Assembly (NCBI RefSeq): GCF_036885605.1
Contig: NZ_CP142523.1
Span: forward strand, 3,100,001-3,164,000
Origin: Janthinobacterium sp. TB1-E2
GTDB lineage: Bacteria > Pseudomonadota > Gammaproteobacteria > Burkholderiales > Burkholderiaceae_D
Direction of reading: 5' to 3'
DNA length: 64,000 bases
Shown here: positions 9,256 through 16,792 of the stretch, piece by piece
How positions within the stretch are numbered: the stretch's first letter is position 1
How the letters are laid out: every line of letters starts with the position of its first letter
Made by a program: the position numbers and the translations under genes
The notes under the pieces: model-generated
Told to the model about the DNA's origin: nothing
Seen by the model: the letters and a program-made list of their open reading frames with translations, nothing else
The model's database searches: none

Positions 9256-9810
9256 ATGAAATCCCAAGTCCGTATCCTCGCCGTTCTGCTGGCCGCCGCT
9301 GTAAGCCAATCCGCTTTCGCTTCCGATGGCACGATCAATTTTGAAGGCCAACTGCTCGATTCGACTTGTACCGTGAATGTTAACGGCACGGTTGGCCCTG
9401 CTGCTGCGACCGTGACATTGCCGAAAGTCTCGGCTGCCCAGCTGAAAACGGCTGGCACCATTGCAGGTCAGACAGGTTTTAACATTACGCTGAGTGCTTG
9501 TAGCGGTACGACCACCAAGGCCGCCGCATTTTTCGAAGCGGGTGCCAACGTTGATCCACTGACCCATAATCTGAGAAATAACGACAAGAGCGTAGGTGGT
9601 GCCCAGAATGTTCAGCTGCAGCTGGTCGATGCCAATAACGGTCAGGTGATCAAGGCTGGTGATTTCTCGCAAGTTGCGAATACCAGCAAGGTCACGAAAG
9701 ATGCTAGCGGCGGCGCGGTTCTGCCGTATGCCGTGCAATATATTTCCACCGGCGTTGCCGCCGCCGGTCTGGTGAAGGGTGCCGTTACCTACTCCATCAC
9801 TTACGAGTAA
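9256..9810 (+). CDS. Type 1-like fimbrial major subunit (FimA family)
   Basis: A 184-residue pilin. Residues 1-22 are a signal peptide (ILAVLLAAAVSQSAFA, cleavage before SDG). The mature N-terminus DGTINFEGQLLDSTCTVNV is the donor-strand extension of type 1 pilins, and a conserved disulfide is expected between the Cys in STCTV and the Cys in SACSG. The C-terminus VTYSITYE is the terminal beta-strand with the penultimate tyrosine recognised by the PapD-type chaperone. AGGAG at 9243-9247 fixes ATG 9256. It heads a pilin-chaperone-usher operon and is probably the main structural subunit of the fibre. Confidence 0.93.
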   Translation: MKSQVRILAVLLAAAVSQSAFASDGTINFEGQLLDSTCTVNVNGTVGPAAATVTLPKVSAAQLKTAGTIAGQTGFNITLSACSGTTTKAAAFFEAGANVDPLTHNLRNNDKSVGGAQNVQLQLVDANNGQVIKAGDFSQVANTSKVTKDASGGAVLPYAVQYISTGVAAAGLVKGAVTYSITYE

Positions 9811-9822
9811 TCCACTCGCCAG

Positions 9823-9860
9823 GGAAGCACGTCCTCGCCGCATAGGCGGGACGCGCTTCC
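9823..9860 (+). promoter_or_regulatory. Intercistronic hairpin between pilin and chaperone
   Basis: A long imperfect stem: GGAAGC (9823-9828) with GCTTCC (9855-9860), CGTCC (9830-9834) with GGACG (9849-9853), and CGCC (9836-9839) with GGCG (9845-9848), around a short loop. No T-run follows. Such hairpins after major pilin genes typically protect the pilin mRNA or cause partial termination, so that pilin exceeds chaperone and usher. Confidence 0.55.
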
Positions 9861-9882
9861 GGTCTACATTCTGAGGTCTTCC

Positions 9883-10647
9883 ATGCTCCCCTATCATTCA
9901 TTGCAAAGTTCGTTGTTGCTCAGTCTCGCCTTGTTGTTTTGTTCTTCCTCAATGGCCAGCGTAGTGATCACGGGCACGCGGCAGATTTATCCGGCGAAGC
10001 AAAAAGAAATCACGGTCAAGCTCAATAACGATGGCGCAGTGCCGGCGCTGGTGCAGGCGTGGGTCGATGCTGGCGATGTCGCATCGACGCCGGCGGCGGC
10101 CAAAGTGCCTTTTGTGCTGACGCCGCCGCTGGCCCGCATCGATCCGGGCAAGGGCCAGAGCCTGCGCCTGATATTTGTCGGTCCGGCCCTGCCGGCAACG
10201 AAAGAATCGGTGTTCTGGCTGAATATGCTGGAGATCCCACCCAAGTCGCAAGACGCCGATGTGAACAGCCTGCAGATGGCGTTCCGCTCACGCATCAAGA
10301 TTTTTTATCGCCCCGAGGGGCTCGCTGGCAATCCTGTCGACGCGATCGAACAAGTGCAATGGCGTGCCGTTTCTGCCAGCAGTGGCAAGGGCTTTGCCCT
10401 GGAAGCATATAACCCGTCCGCCTTTCACGTGTCGGTGGCGTCGCTGTCGCTGGTGGCCGGCGCCCAGCGCAGCGAGAGTGATGGCGGCATGGTGGCGCCA
10501 GGCGAGACGAAACAATTTGCGCTGCCCTCCCTGAAGGACTTGCCTGCCGCAGGCGCACAGGTGGAGTTTAGCGCCATCAATGATTACGGTGTCCCGATGC
10601 CGGCACGGCGTAGCCTTTCTGCGCCGGCCGCGCGGCCCGCTCCTTAA
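9883..10647 (+). CDS. PapD-family periplasmic fimbrial chaperone
   Basis: A 254-residue chaperone with a signal peptide (LLLSLALLFCSSSMAS). Domain 1 starts VVITGTRQIYPAKQKEITVK; the R in GTRQIYP and the K in RSRIKIFYRP correspond to the subunit C-terminus anchoring pair (R8 and K112 in PapD), and RSRIKIFYRPEGL is the family signature. It binds folded pilins in the periplasm by donor-strand complementation and delivers them to the usher encoded 10 bp downstream. Length is normal for the family. The intercistronic hairpin upstream suggests it is made in lower amount than the pilin. Confidence 0.94.
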   Translation: MLPYHSLQSSLLLSLALLFCSSSMASVVITGTRQIYPAKQKEITVKLNNDGAVPALVQAWVDAGDVASTPAAAKVPFVLTPPLARIDPGKGQSLRLIFVGPALPATKESVFWLNMLEIPPKSQDADVNSLQMAFRSRIKIFYRPEGLAGNPVDAIEQVQWRAVSASSGKGFALEAYNPSAFHVSVASLSLVAGAQRSESDGGMVAPGETKQFALPSLKDLPAAGAQVEFSAINDYGVPMPARRSLSAPAARPAP

Positions 10648-10657
10648 GGTTTGAATC

Positions 10658-13579
10658 ATGAATAATCATCGCCAAGTCTTCTATTATCCTCAAGCAAGGC
10701 CAAGTCCAGGCGTCAATGAGCTTGTTGGCAGTATGCTCAAGGCGGTGGCGTTCAGTTCATGTGCTTTGACCATACCAGCTGCGCATGCGGACCAGGTCGA
10801 GTTTAATAGTGTTTTCTTGCCGGAAGGCTCGCGCAGCCTGGATCTCGCTATTTACCAAAAAGGCAATCCTGTCTTGCCGGGCACGTACCGCGCCGATATC
10901 GCCCTCAACGGCGAGCTGAGAAATCGCCAGGATATCCGCATCAATGCCAACGATGACGGCAGTAATCCCGTGGTGTGCATATCGCGCAAACTGCTTGAAT
11001 TGCTGGGCGTGAATATATCACTGCTGTCGCCGGAAGCCATGACCTTGCTGGCAGAAGGGCAGTGTGTCGAATTGGGCAAATTGATAGCGAATGCCACGGC
11101 CGTGTTTTTGCCGGAGATTCAGCAGGTCAATATCAGCATTCCCCAGGCGTCGCTGCGGCGCAATGCGCGCGGTTATGTCAGCCCGGAACTGTGGGATAGC
11201 GGTGTCACTTCGGGCATGTTGGGTTACAACTTTAACAGCTATCACAACAAGAGTGGCGGTACGTCATTCGACTCCGCTTATCTGGGCCTCAACGGCGGCT
11301 TCAATATGGGCGGCTGGCGTTTTCGCCATAATGGCGCACTCAGCTGGCAGCAGCAGGGAGGCAGTCGTTACCAGGTGCTTGATACCTATGCGCGGCGCGA
11401 CATGACGGCGCTGAAAAGCCAGCTGACACTGGGCGATGCGAATACCAGCGGGGAGATTTTCGATACCTTATCCTTCCGGGGAGCGCAACTGGCCAGCGAT
11501 GACCGCATGTTGCCCAATTCCTTGCGCGGCTATGCGCCCGTGGTGCGCGGCATTGCCCGCACCAACGCGCGCGTGAGCATACGCCAGGCGGGCAATCTCC
11601 TGCTTGAAACGACGGTGGCGCCAGGCGCCTTCGTCATCGACGACATGTATGCCACGGGTTACGGTGGCGACTTGAACGTGACAGTGTCCGAAGCGGACGG
11701 TAGCGAACAGCGCTTTGTCGTGCCGTATGCGGCCGTCAGCCAGTTGCTGCGTCCGGGTTCGCTGCGCTTCGGCGCGGCGGCTGGCGTAACGCGCAATAAT
11801 TTCTTGAGCAAGCAGGCGCGCGTCCTGCAGGGCACTTTGCAGTATGGTTTGAATAATAGCCTGACCGGTTACGGTGGCTTGCAGGCCAGTGAGGACTATT
11901 TGTCCCTGCTCGGCGGCGTGGCCTTTGCATTACCGATAGGCGCCGTATCCATCGATCTAAGTCACGCGCAGACGAAACTTGCCGCAGACACGGCCAAGGG
12001 CCAAAGTCTGCGCTTGTCATACAGCAAGAATGTCTTGAGCACCGGCAGTAATTTCTCGATGGCTGCTTACCGTTTTTCCACCAGCGGCTATCTGGATTTT
12101 GCCAATGCGACGCAAGTGCTCGACGCCGAACGCAATGGTTACGATTCCAATATGCAGTATAGGCCCCGCAACCGCGTGTCCTTGACCGCCGACCAGCGCC
12201 TGGGTGCGTGGGGGCAGGTCAGCATCAGCGGTTATGCACAGAATTACTGGAACCGGCCGGGCCAGGACTTGCAATATCAGCTCAGCTACAACAAGCAGGT
12301 GGGGCGCGTGAGCTACGGCATCAATGCCAATCGCAGCAAGGTATCTTATGGCGGTATGGAAAGCAGGATACAACTGACCTTGAGCATGCCGCTGGGTGGC
12401 AATGACAGTCTGTACAGGCCGCAAATGTCGGCGCAGGTATCGCGCGACACGGATGGCCGCTATGACCAGCTGGCAACGCTGAGCGGCAGCGCCGGAGAAG
12501 AACGGCAATTTAGCTATGGCGCATCAGTGAGCCGCAATGGCAGCAGCAACAGCAGCACCCTCAACGGCCAGTATACCGGGGCGCAGGCGATGGTTGGCGC
12601 CAGCGTGGGGCGCGGCACCGGCTATAGCAGTGCCTCGGTCAGCATGAGCGGCAGCGTGGTGGCCCATCCGGGCGGTGTGACCCTGACGCCGCTGCGTGGC
12701 GAAACCATCGCCGTCGTGCATGCGCCTGGTGCCGCCGGCGCCAAGGTGGCCGGCTATCCTGGCCTCAGGCTCGACGCCAGCGGCAATGCGGTCCTGCCCT
12801 ATTTGCGTCCGTATGAATTGAATGAAGTGGCGATTGATCCGCAGGGCACGTCGATGGATGTCGAGCTGAGCGAAACAAGCCAGCAGGTGGCACCGCGTGA
12901 TGGCGCTGTCGTATTTTTGAAGTATGGCACCAGCACGGGCCGCGCGATACTATTCAACGTGAGCTTGGCGAACGGCGAGGTGCTGGCCTTTGGTGCCACA
13001 GTGAAAGATGAGCAAGGCTTGCCGGTGGGCGTGGTGGGACAGGGCGGCCAGCTGTATGCGCGCCTGCAGGAAACTACCCGGCAGTTATCGATTTCCTGGG
13101 GCGGCAGGGCGCATGAACGTTGTACTTTGGCCATTCCCGCATCTGTCATGCAAGGCGAGGGCGGCAAGCTGCAGCAAGCCGATGCCGTGTGCGTGCCTGA
13201 GCTCATCAATGCCAAGGCGGCACCCGCCGATGAACGCAGCGCCGAACTGCTGGGCGGCACGCATACGGTTGACATATTCGTCAATGGCCAGCGCATGGAA
13301 CGGCGCGACGTGGCCTTCCTGCCGGTGGCTGGAGAAAGCCGTCCCTCGCCGTGCATGAGTACAGTGGATTTGCAGGAGTATGGCGTGCAGCTGTCCAAAG
13401 AGCAGTTGCTGCTGCCGTGCCAGCAAGTGCTGGCGTCGATTCCCGGCGCCAGCTGGAGTCATGAGGCTGCTGTCCAGCGCCTCGATCTGCAAGTGCCGGC
13501 CGCATTCCTCATGGCGCGCTCGCCACGCCAGGGCCCGCAGCTGGCCGCCGCAGGCATCACGCAAAAGAGAAAGCCATAA
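10658..13579 (+). CDS. Outer-membrane fimbrial usher with extra C-terminal usher-N-like domain
   Basis: A 973-residue FimD/PapC usher. A signal peptide (about 1-44) is followed by the N-terminal chaperone-binding domain (FNSVFLPEGSRSLDLAIYQ, GTYRADIALNG, SIPQASLRRNARGYVSPELW), the 24-strand barrel with its plug, and C-terminal domains ending near residue 849 (ISWGGRAHERCTLAIP, DAVCVPE). Normal ushers stop about there. Here about 120 more residues follow (13206-13579): GTHTVDIFVNGQRMERRDV, a pair of Cys residues (SPCMS, LLPCQQ) and AVQRLDLQVPAAFL, which repeat the pattern of the N-terminal domain. This is either a relic of a second usher fused in frame or a real second chaperone-docking domain. 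No adhesin gene follows. Confidence 0.92.
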   Translation: MNNHRQVFYYPQARPSPGVNELVGSMLKAVAFSSCALTIPAAHADQVEFNSVFLPEGSRSLDLAIYQKGNPVLPGTYRADIALNGELRNRQDIRINANDDGSNPVVCISRKLLELLGVNISLLSPEAMTLLAEGQCVELGKLIANATAVFLPEIQQVNISIPQASLRRNARGYVSPELWDSGVTSGMLGYNFNSYHNKSGGTSFDSAYLGLNGGFNMGGWRFRHNGALSWQQQGGSRYQVLDTYARRDMTALKSQLTLGDANTSGEIFDTLSFRGAQLASDDRMLPNSLRGYAPVVRGIARTNARVSIRQAGNLLLETTVAPGAFVIDDMYATGYGGDLNVTVSEADGSEQRFVVPYAAVSQLLRPGSLRFGAAAGVTRNNFLSKQARVLQGTLQYGLNNSLTGYGGLQASEDYLSLLGGVAFALPIGAVSIDLSHAQTKLAADTAKGQSLRLSYSKNVLSTGSNFSMAAYRFSTSGYLDFANATQVLDAERNGYDSNMQYRPRNRVSLTADQRLGAWGQVSISGYAQNYWNRPGQDLQYQLSYNKQVGRVSYGINANRSKVSYGGMESRIQLTLSMPLGGNDSLYRPQMSAQVSRDTDGRYDQLATLSGSAGEERQFSYGASVSRNGSSNSSTLNGQYTGAQAMVGASVGRGTGYSSASVSMSGSVVAHPGGVTLTPLRGETIAVVHAPGAAGAKVAGYPGLRLDASGNAVLPYLRPYELNEVAIDPQGTSMDVELSETSQQVAPRDGAVVFLKYGTSTGRAILFNVSLANGEVLAFGATVKDEQGLPVGVVGQGGQLYARLQETTRQLSISWGGRAHERCTLAIPASVMQGEGGKLQQADAVCVPELINAKAAPADERSAELLGGTHTVDIFVNGQRMERRDVAFLPVAGESRPSPCMSTVDLQEYGVQLSKEQLLLPCQQVLASIPGASWSHEAAVQRLDLQVPAAFLMARSPRQGPQLAAAGITQKRKP

Positions 13580-13630
13580 AGCTGTGCAATGGCTGGAGCA
13601 TGCCGCCATGCGGGGATGCTCCAATACAAA

Positions 13631-13663
13631 AAAACGGCGCGCCAGTGATGGCGCGCCGTTTTT
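13631..13663. terminator. Bidirectional intrinsic terminator
   Basis: A 14-bp perfect stem, AAAACGGCGCGCCA (13631-13644) and TGGCGCGCCGTTTT (13649-13662), with loop GTGA and a T-run after the stem; the A-run on the other side gives a T-run on the minus strand. It ends both the usher operon (plus) and the EAL/HTH operon (minus). Confidence 0.9.
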
Positions 13664-13695
13664 GCTTGGGGAGCGGCCATGCCGCTCGGTGGGGA

Positions 13696-13980
13696 TCAGT
13701 GCCGGGGATCCGTGAGTGCCCGCAGTTCGCCGATGGACAGGCCCGATGCTTCGTGCATGCGTATCAGCATGTCCGTATCGAGCGCGGCGTTTCCTCTTCT
13801 CAGCTTGCTGATCGCGAACGGCGGCACGCCCAGTTCGCGTGCCAGGCAGGCATCATTGCGCAGTCCCATGTAGGCGAGCAGGCGTTCGACGAGTGCCGCA
13901 GCATCGTGCGTGTGGACGGCTGTCCCGGCAGCGATGGCATCGGTGGTCAAGATCAGCGGTAATTGCTTCATGTCGCTCAT
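13696..13980 (-). CDS. Small HTH protein paired with EAL gene (copy 2)
   Basis: A 94-residue protein: MSDMKQLPLILTTDAI, then ALVERLLAYMGLRNDACLAR and ELGVPPFAISKLRRGNAALD, with LIRMHEASGLSIGELRALTD near the end. The ELGVPPFAISKLRRG stretch fits a Cro/CI-like helix-turn-helix. It is paralogous to the protein at 2745-3071. It starts one base after the EAL stop upstream, so it is co-translated with that gene, and gene order is reversed relative to copy 1. It is transcribed toward the bidirectional terminator at 13631-13663. ATG 13971 is an alternative start. Probably a small DNA-binding regulator; target unknown. Confidence 0.75.
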   Translation of the reverse strand: MSDMKQLPLILTTDAIAAGTAVHTHDAAALVERLLAYMGLRNDACLARELGVPPFAISKLRRGNAALDTDMLIRMHEASGLSIGELRALTDPRH

Positions 13981-13981
13981 G

Positions 13982-14869
13982 TCACATCGCCTTCAGTGTC
14001 ATTGCCATTGCCATTGCCATTGCCATTGCCATTGCCACGGGCTTGGTCAGTTGACGCTGGATAAACTCTTCGCGCTCCATCGGGCGTGCCAACGCATAGC
14101 CCTGGCCGATATGGCAGCCGATGCCCAGCAAGGCCGCCAGCACCGATTCGCTCTCGATACCTTCGGCCACCAGTTTGAGGTTGAGCCTTTGTGCCAGTGA
14201 AATGAGGGTGGCGACGATGGCATGCGAATGGGTATTGGTTTCCATGTCGCGAATAAAGGCGCCGTCGATCTTGACTTCATCGAAAGGCATCTTGAACAGG
14301 ACGTTGAAGGTGGCGGAACCGGCGCCGAAATCGTCGAGTGACAGGGGAAACCCCTTTGCCCGCAAGGTGTTGAGGCAAGCCGACAGGCACAGTTCGTCGA
14401 GGACCGGCAAGTCTTCGGTGACTTCGACTTTCAGCAGCCGCGTCGGCAGGCAGGCATCCCACATTTTTGTGGCAAGCAGATCGGCCATGCCGGGCGTGCA
14501 CACGGTATCGATCGAGGCGTTGACGGCAACGGGCACGTCACCACCTTGACGGCGCAGGTGCTGCAACATGGCGATGACTTCCTTGACGACCAGGTCGAAC
14601 AGCGGCAGATGCAGGCCGAGCCGGTTCACCATGGGAATGAGTACCGACGGCGGCACGCTGCCATGCTGTGGATGGTCCCAGCGTAGCAGCGCTTCCGCGC
14701 TGACAACGCGCCGGCTGTGCAAGTCATACTGGGGCTGGTAGACGACACGCAGCCCATCACCCGAATGGATGGCATGGATGACGTCCGCGTCGCTGGGCAC
14801 GGTGAAGGGGCGCGCCGGCAGGCGCTGCCTCATCGTGGTGGATGAAAGGGCATACACGGCTGCGCTCAT
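13982..14869 (-). CDS. EAL-domain c-di-GMP phosphodiesterase (copy 2)
   Basis: A 295-residue protein that is almost entirely an EAL domain. Key motifs are intact: SAEALLRWDHP (E59), VAVNAS, KVEVTEDL, LDDFGAGSA, VKIDGAF, VAEGIES and QGYALARP, so hydrolysis of cyclic-di-GMP is predicted. It shares long near-identical stretches with the EAL protein at 3148-4449 (PPSVLIPMVNRLGLHL) but lacks its N-terminal receiver-like domain. The C-terminus ends in a run of Ala-Met dipeptides encoded by six ATTGCC units. No signal peptide or membrane segment, so cytoplasmic. It heads a two-gene operon with the HTH gene. Confidence 0.88.
   Translation of the reverse strand: MSAAVYALSSTTMRQRLPARPFTVPSDADVIHAIHSGDGLRVVYQPQYDLHSRRVVSAEALLRWDHPQHGSVPPSVLIPMVNRLGLHLPLFDLVVKEVIAMLQHLRRQGGDVPVAVNASIDTVCTPGMADLLATKMWDACLPTRLLKVEVTEDLPVLDELCLSACLNTLRAKGFPLSLDDFGAGSATFNVLFKMPFDEVKIDGAFIRDMETNTHSHAIVATLISLAQRLNLKLVAEGIESESVLAALLGIGCHIGQGYALARPMEREEFIQRQLTKPVAMAMAMAMAMAMTLKAM
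14001..14036. repeat. Six tandem ATTGCC hexamers in the EAL gene
   Basis: Six perfect copies of ATTGCC, read as alternating Ala and Met codons on the minus strand, encode most of the last residues of the EAL protein. A 6-bp unit keeps frame, so copy-number change would alter only the length of the Ala-Met tail and the distance to the downstream HTH start. Confidence 0.95.
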
Positions 14870-14957
14870 GGCGATTTTCCCGACAGGTTAAGATGGACGA
14901 AGTATAGAAACTTCGGCATCCACGGAAAATCGGACTGTTCTGAAAAGCGGCGCGGCT

Positions 14958-15995
14958 TCAGAGATCGAATGCGCAGCGCATGAAGTCGCGCCGGATGTCG
15001 TTGATCCTGTCGAACTCGCGCGTGTAATACAGCTTGTTCGTCAGCAGCACCGCATAGCGGCCGCGCCGGGGGCTGATCCACATGGCCGTGCCCGTGAAGC
15101 CCAGGTGGCACCAGACGTCGTCTTGCGGCCCGGTGCCTGCCGCCGGATGCCAGAACAGGCCGCGCGAGGGCTGCAGATCGCCCGTCTGTACCGTCAGCGA
15201 TTCCCTCACCCAGGCGGCGTCAAACACATCGCCATGCGGATTCAGCATCGCCCGCAGGAAGCGCTGCAGGTCGGGCACGTTGGAAAACAGGCCGGAAATG
15301 CCGCACACGCCGCCCAGCAGCCGGGTTGAAAAGTCATGCACCGTGCCGGCAAGATGCGCGCCTGCCTCGTCGCAGTATTCGGTCGGCGCGACCAGCTGGC
15401 CGTGCCGTGGCGCCACGGGACCGTAGCCCGTGGCGGTCATGCCCAGCGGCTGCAGCACATGTTCGGCAAGGGCCACGTCCAGCGGCATGCCCAGCAGCCG
15501 CTCGATGACCAGGCCGAGGATCAGGGCCGCGCGGTCCGTGTATTCCACGGCCTGGCCTGGTATGCCTTCCAGCGGCTCGCGCAGCACGCCGCGCACGATA
15601 TCGTCGTACACGTCGCCATAGCTGGCGCGCAGGCGGGCGCGCAGCGGCAGGCCGGCCGTGTGCGTGAGCAGCTGGAAAATCGTGATCGGCGCCAGCGCGT
15701 AGCCTGCCGTGCCGGGCAGCAGATCGGCCAGCCGGCTGTCCAGGCGCAGGCGATTCTGCTTCACCAACTGGCCGACCAGCGACCAGACGCTGATGATCTT
15801 GGTCAACGAAGCGATGTCGAACAAGGTGTCGACCTGCATCGCGGCGCTGGACGTTTCGGGCGTGAGCCGCCCGGCCGCGCCCATTGCGTGGTGGTCGACG
15901 GTGCCCACGGCCCAGGCCGCGCCTGGAAAAACGTGTTCACGGACGCCGGCTTCCACCAGCGCTGTCAGTTGGTCTGTGTGGTTTGCTATTGGCAT
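14958..15995 (-). CDS. Serine hydrolase, class C beta-lactamase/esterase family
   Basis: A 345-residue member of the beta-lactamase/EstB/DD-peptidase fold. The nucleophile motif is S63-L-T-K66 (FDIASLTKI), the tyrosine motif is Y152-T-D, and HLGFTGTAMWISP corresponds to the third active-site motif (H-x-G-F-T-G-T in this family). No signal peptide is obvious, so it is likely cytoplasmic and more probably an esterase or peptidase than a secreted beta-lactamase. ATG 15995 lies inside the end of the preceding hydrolase gene (10-bp overlap), so it is the third gene of an operon with that hydrolase and an M14 peptidase. Confidence 0.85.
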   Translation of the reverse strand: MPIANHTDQLTALVEAGVREHVFPGAAWAVGTVDHHAMGAAGRLTPETSSAAMQVDTLFDIASLTKIISVWSLVGQLVKQNRLRLDSRLADLLPGTAGYALAPITIFQLLTHTAGLPLRARLRASYGDVYDDIVRGVLREPLEGIPGQAVEYTDRAALILGLVIERLLGMPLDVALAEHVLQPLGMTATGYGPVAPRHGQLVAPTEYCDEAGAHLAGTVHDFSTRLLGGVCGISGLFSNVPDLQRFLRAMLNPHGDVFDAAWVRESLTVQTGDLQPSRGLFWHPAAGTGPQDDVWCHLGFTGTAMWISPRRGRYAVLLTNKLYYTREFDRINDIRRDFMRCAFDL

Positions 15996-16792
15996 GATGA
16001 TTGTGCCGTGTTTATCTTGTGATCGTCTGTCGCTGCCACGCCCAGCCACCTCGCCACCGATTGCGCCACCCATTGCCCCTCGTCGAGCGCCAAGTCGTGG
16101 CCCGCATCGCCGTGGATCAGGCAATCGGCCTGCCACGCGCGGGCCAGGCGCTGCGAGCAGCGGTGGTCCACCAGTCGGTCTAGCGCGCCGGCCATCACCA
16201 GCACGGGCATGGGCGGGCGGATTGCCGGGGCGCGGTAGCGGGCGGCCGACAGCAGCTGGCGCAGCGCGTTGCGCCGGCTGACCGGGTATTGCTGCTGGTA
16301 ACTGAGCCAGTCGGCCAGCAGGGCGGGGTTGCCATGGGCATGCCTGCGGCTGGTCAGGCGCAGGATCAGACTTTCCTGGCTGCGCCCGTCGCCCAGCAGC
16401 AACTGGCGCAGCAGGGCGCCATAGTTCTGCCAGCGCAAGCGTTGATGGAAGAGACTGAACGGCCGCATGCTGGTGTTGATCAGCACGCAGCGGGCGATTT
16501 CCTGCGGATAGCGATGAGCCCATTCGACGGCCACCATGCCGCCCAGGGACAGGGCCAGCAAGTGGTAGGGCGCCGGGATGCCGCGCGCCTGCAGCTCCTG
16601 GCGGCAGTCTTCCACCATGGCGGCCACGCGGGTGGCGCTGTCCTGCGCGTGGCGCGTGCCGTTGCCGGGCAGGTCGGGCGTGACGATGTGGGCGCCGGGT
16701 AGGGCGCGCGCCAGGGTGGCGGGAAAACTGCCCCAGTGGCGCTGTTCGCGCATCAGGCCGCGCAGCAGGACCCAGGTGTGTGCGCCGCTCAT
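15986..16792 (-). CDS. Alpha/beta-fold hydrolase
   Basis: A 268-residue alpha/beta hydrolase. The nucleophile elbow is LALSLGGM (S82), an oxyanion-side motif is LLRGLMREQRHW, and GDAGHDLALDEG holds the probable catalytic histidine. No signal peptide. It starts 4 bp inside the end of the M14 peptidase gene (ATGA) and ends 10 bp inside the serine hydrolase gene, a sign of tight co-expression. The substrate cannot be told from sequence; the neighbours suggest breakdown of a peptide-, amide- or ester-containing compound. Confidence 0.83.
   Translation of the reverse strand: MSGAHTWVLLRGLMREQRHWGSFPATLARALPGAHIVTPDLPGNGTRHAQDSATRVAAMVEDCRQELQARGIPAPYHLLALSLGGMVAVEWAHRYPQEIARCVLINTSMRPFSLFHQRLRWQNYGALLRQLLLGDGRSQESLILRLTSRRHAHGNPALLADWLSYQQQYPVSRRNALRQLLSAARYRAPAIRPPMPVLVMAGALDRLVDHRCSQRLARAWQADCLIHGDAGHDLALDEGQWVAQSVARWLGVAATDDHKINTAQSSCQ

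Noticed and set aside
10658..13579. Usher considered as two genes because of the extra tail
   Set aside because: The frame is continuous through 13579 with no internal stop and no ribosome site or start near 13206; reported as one protein with an added domain.
14001..14036. Possible CRISPR or intergenic microsatellite
   Set aside because: The hexamers have no spacers and lie inside a coding sequence, so it is a coding tandem repeat.
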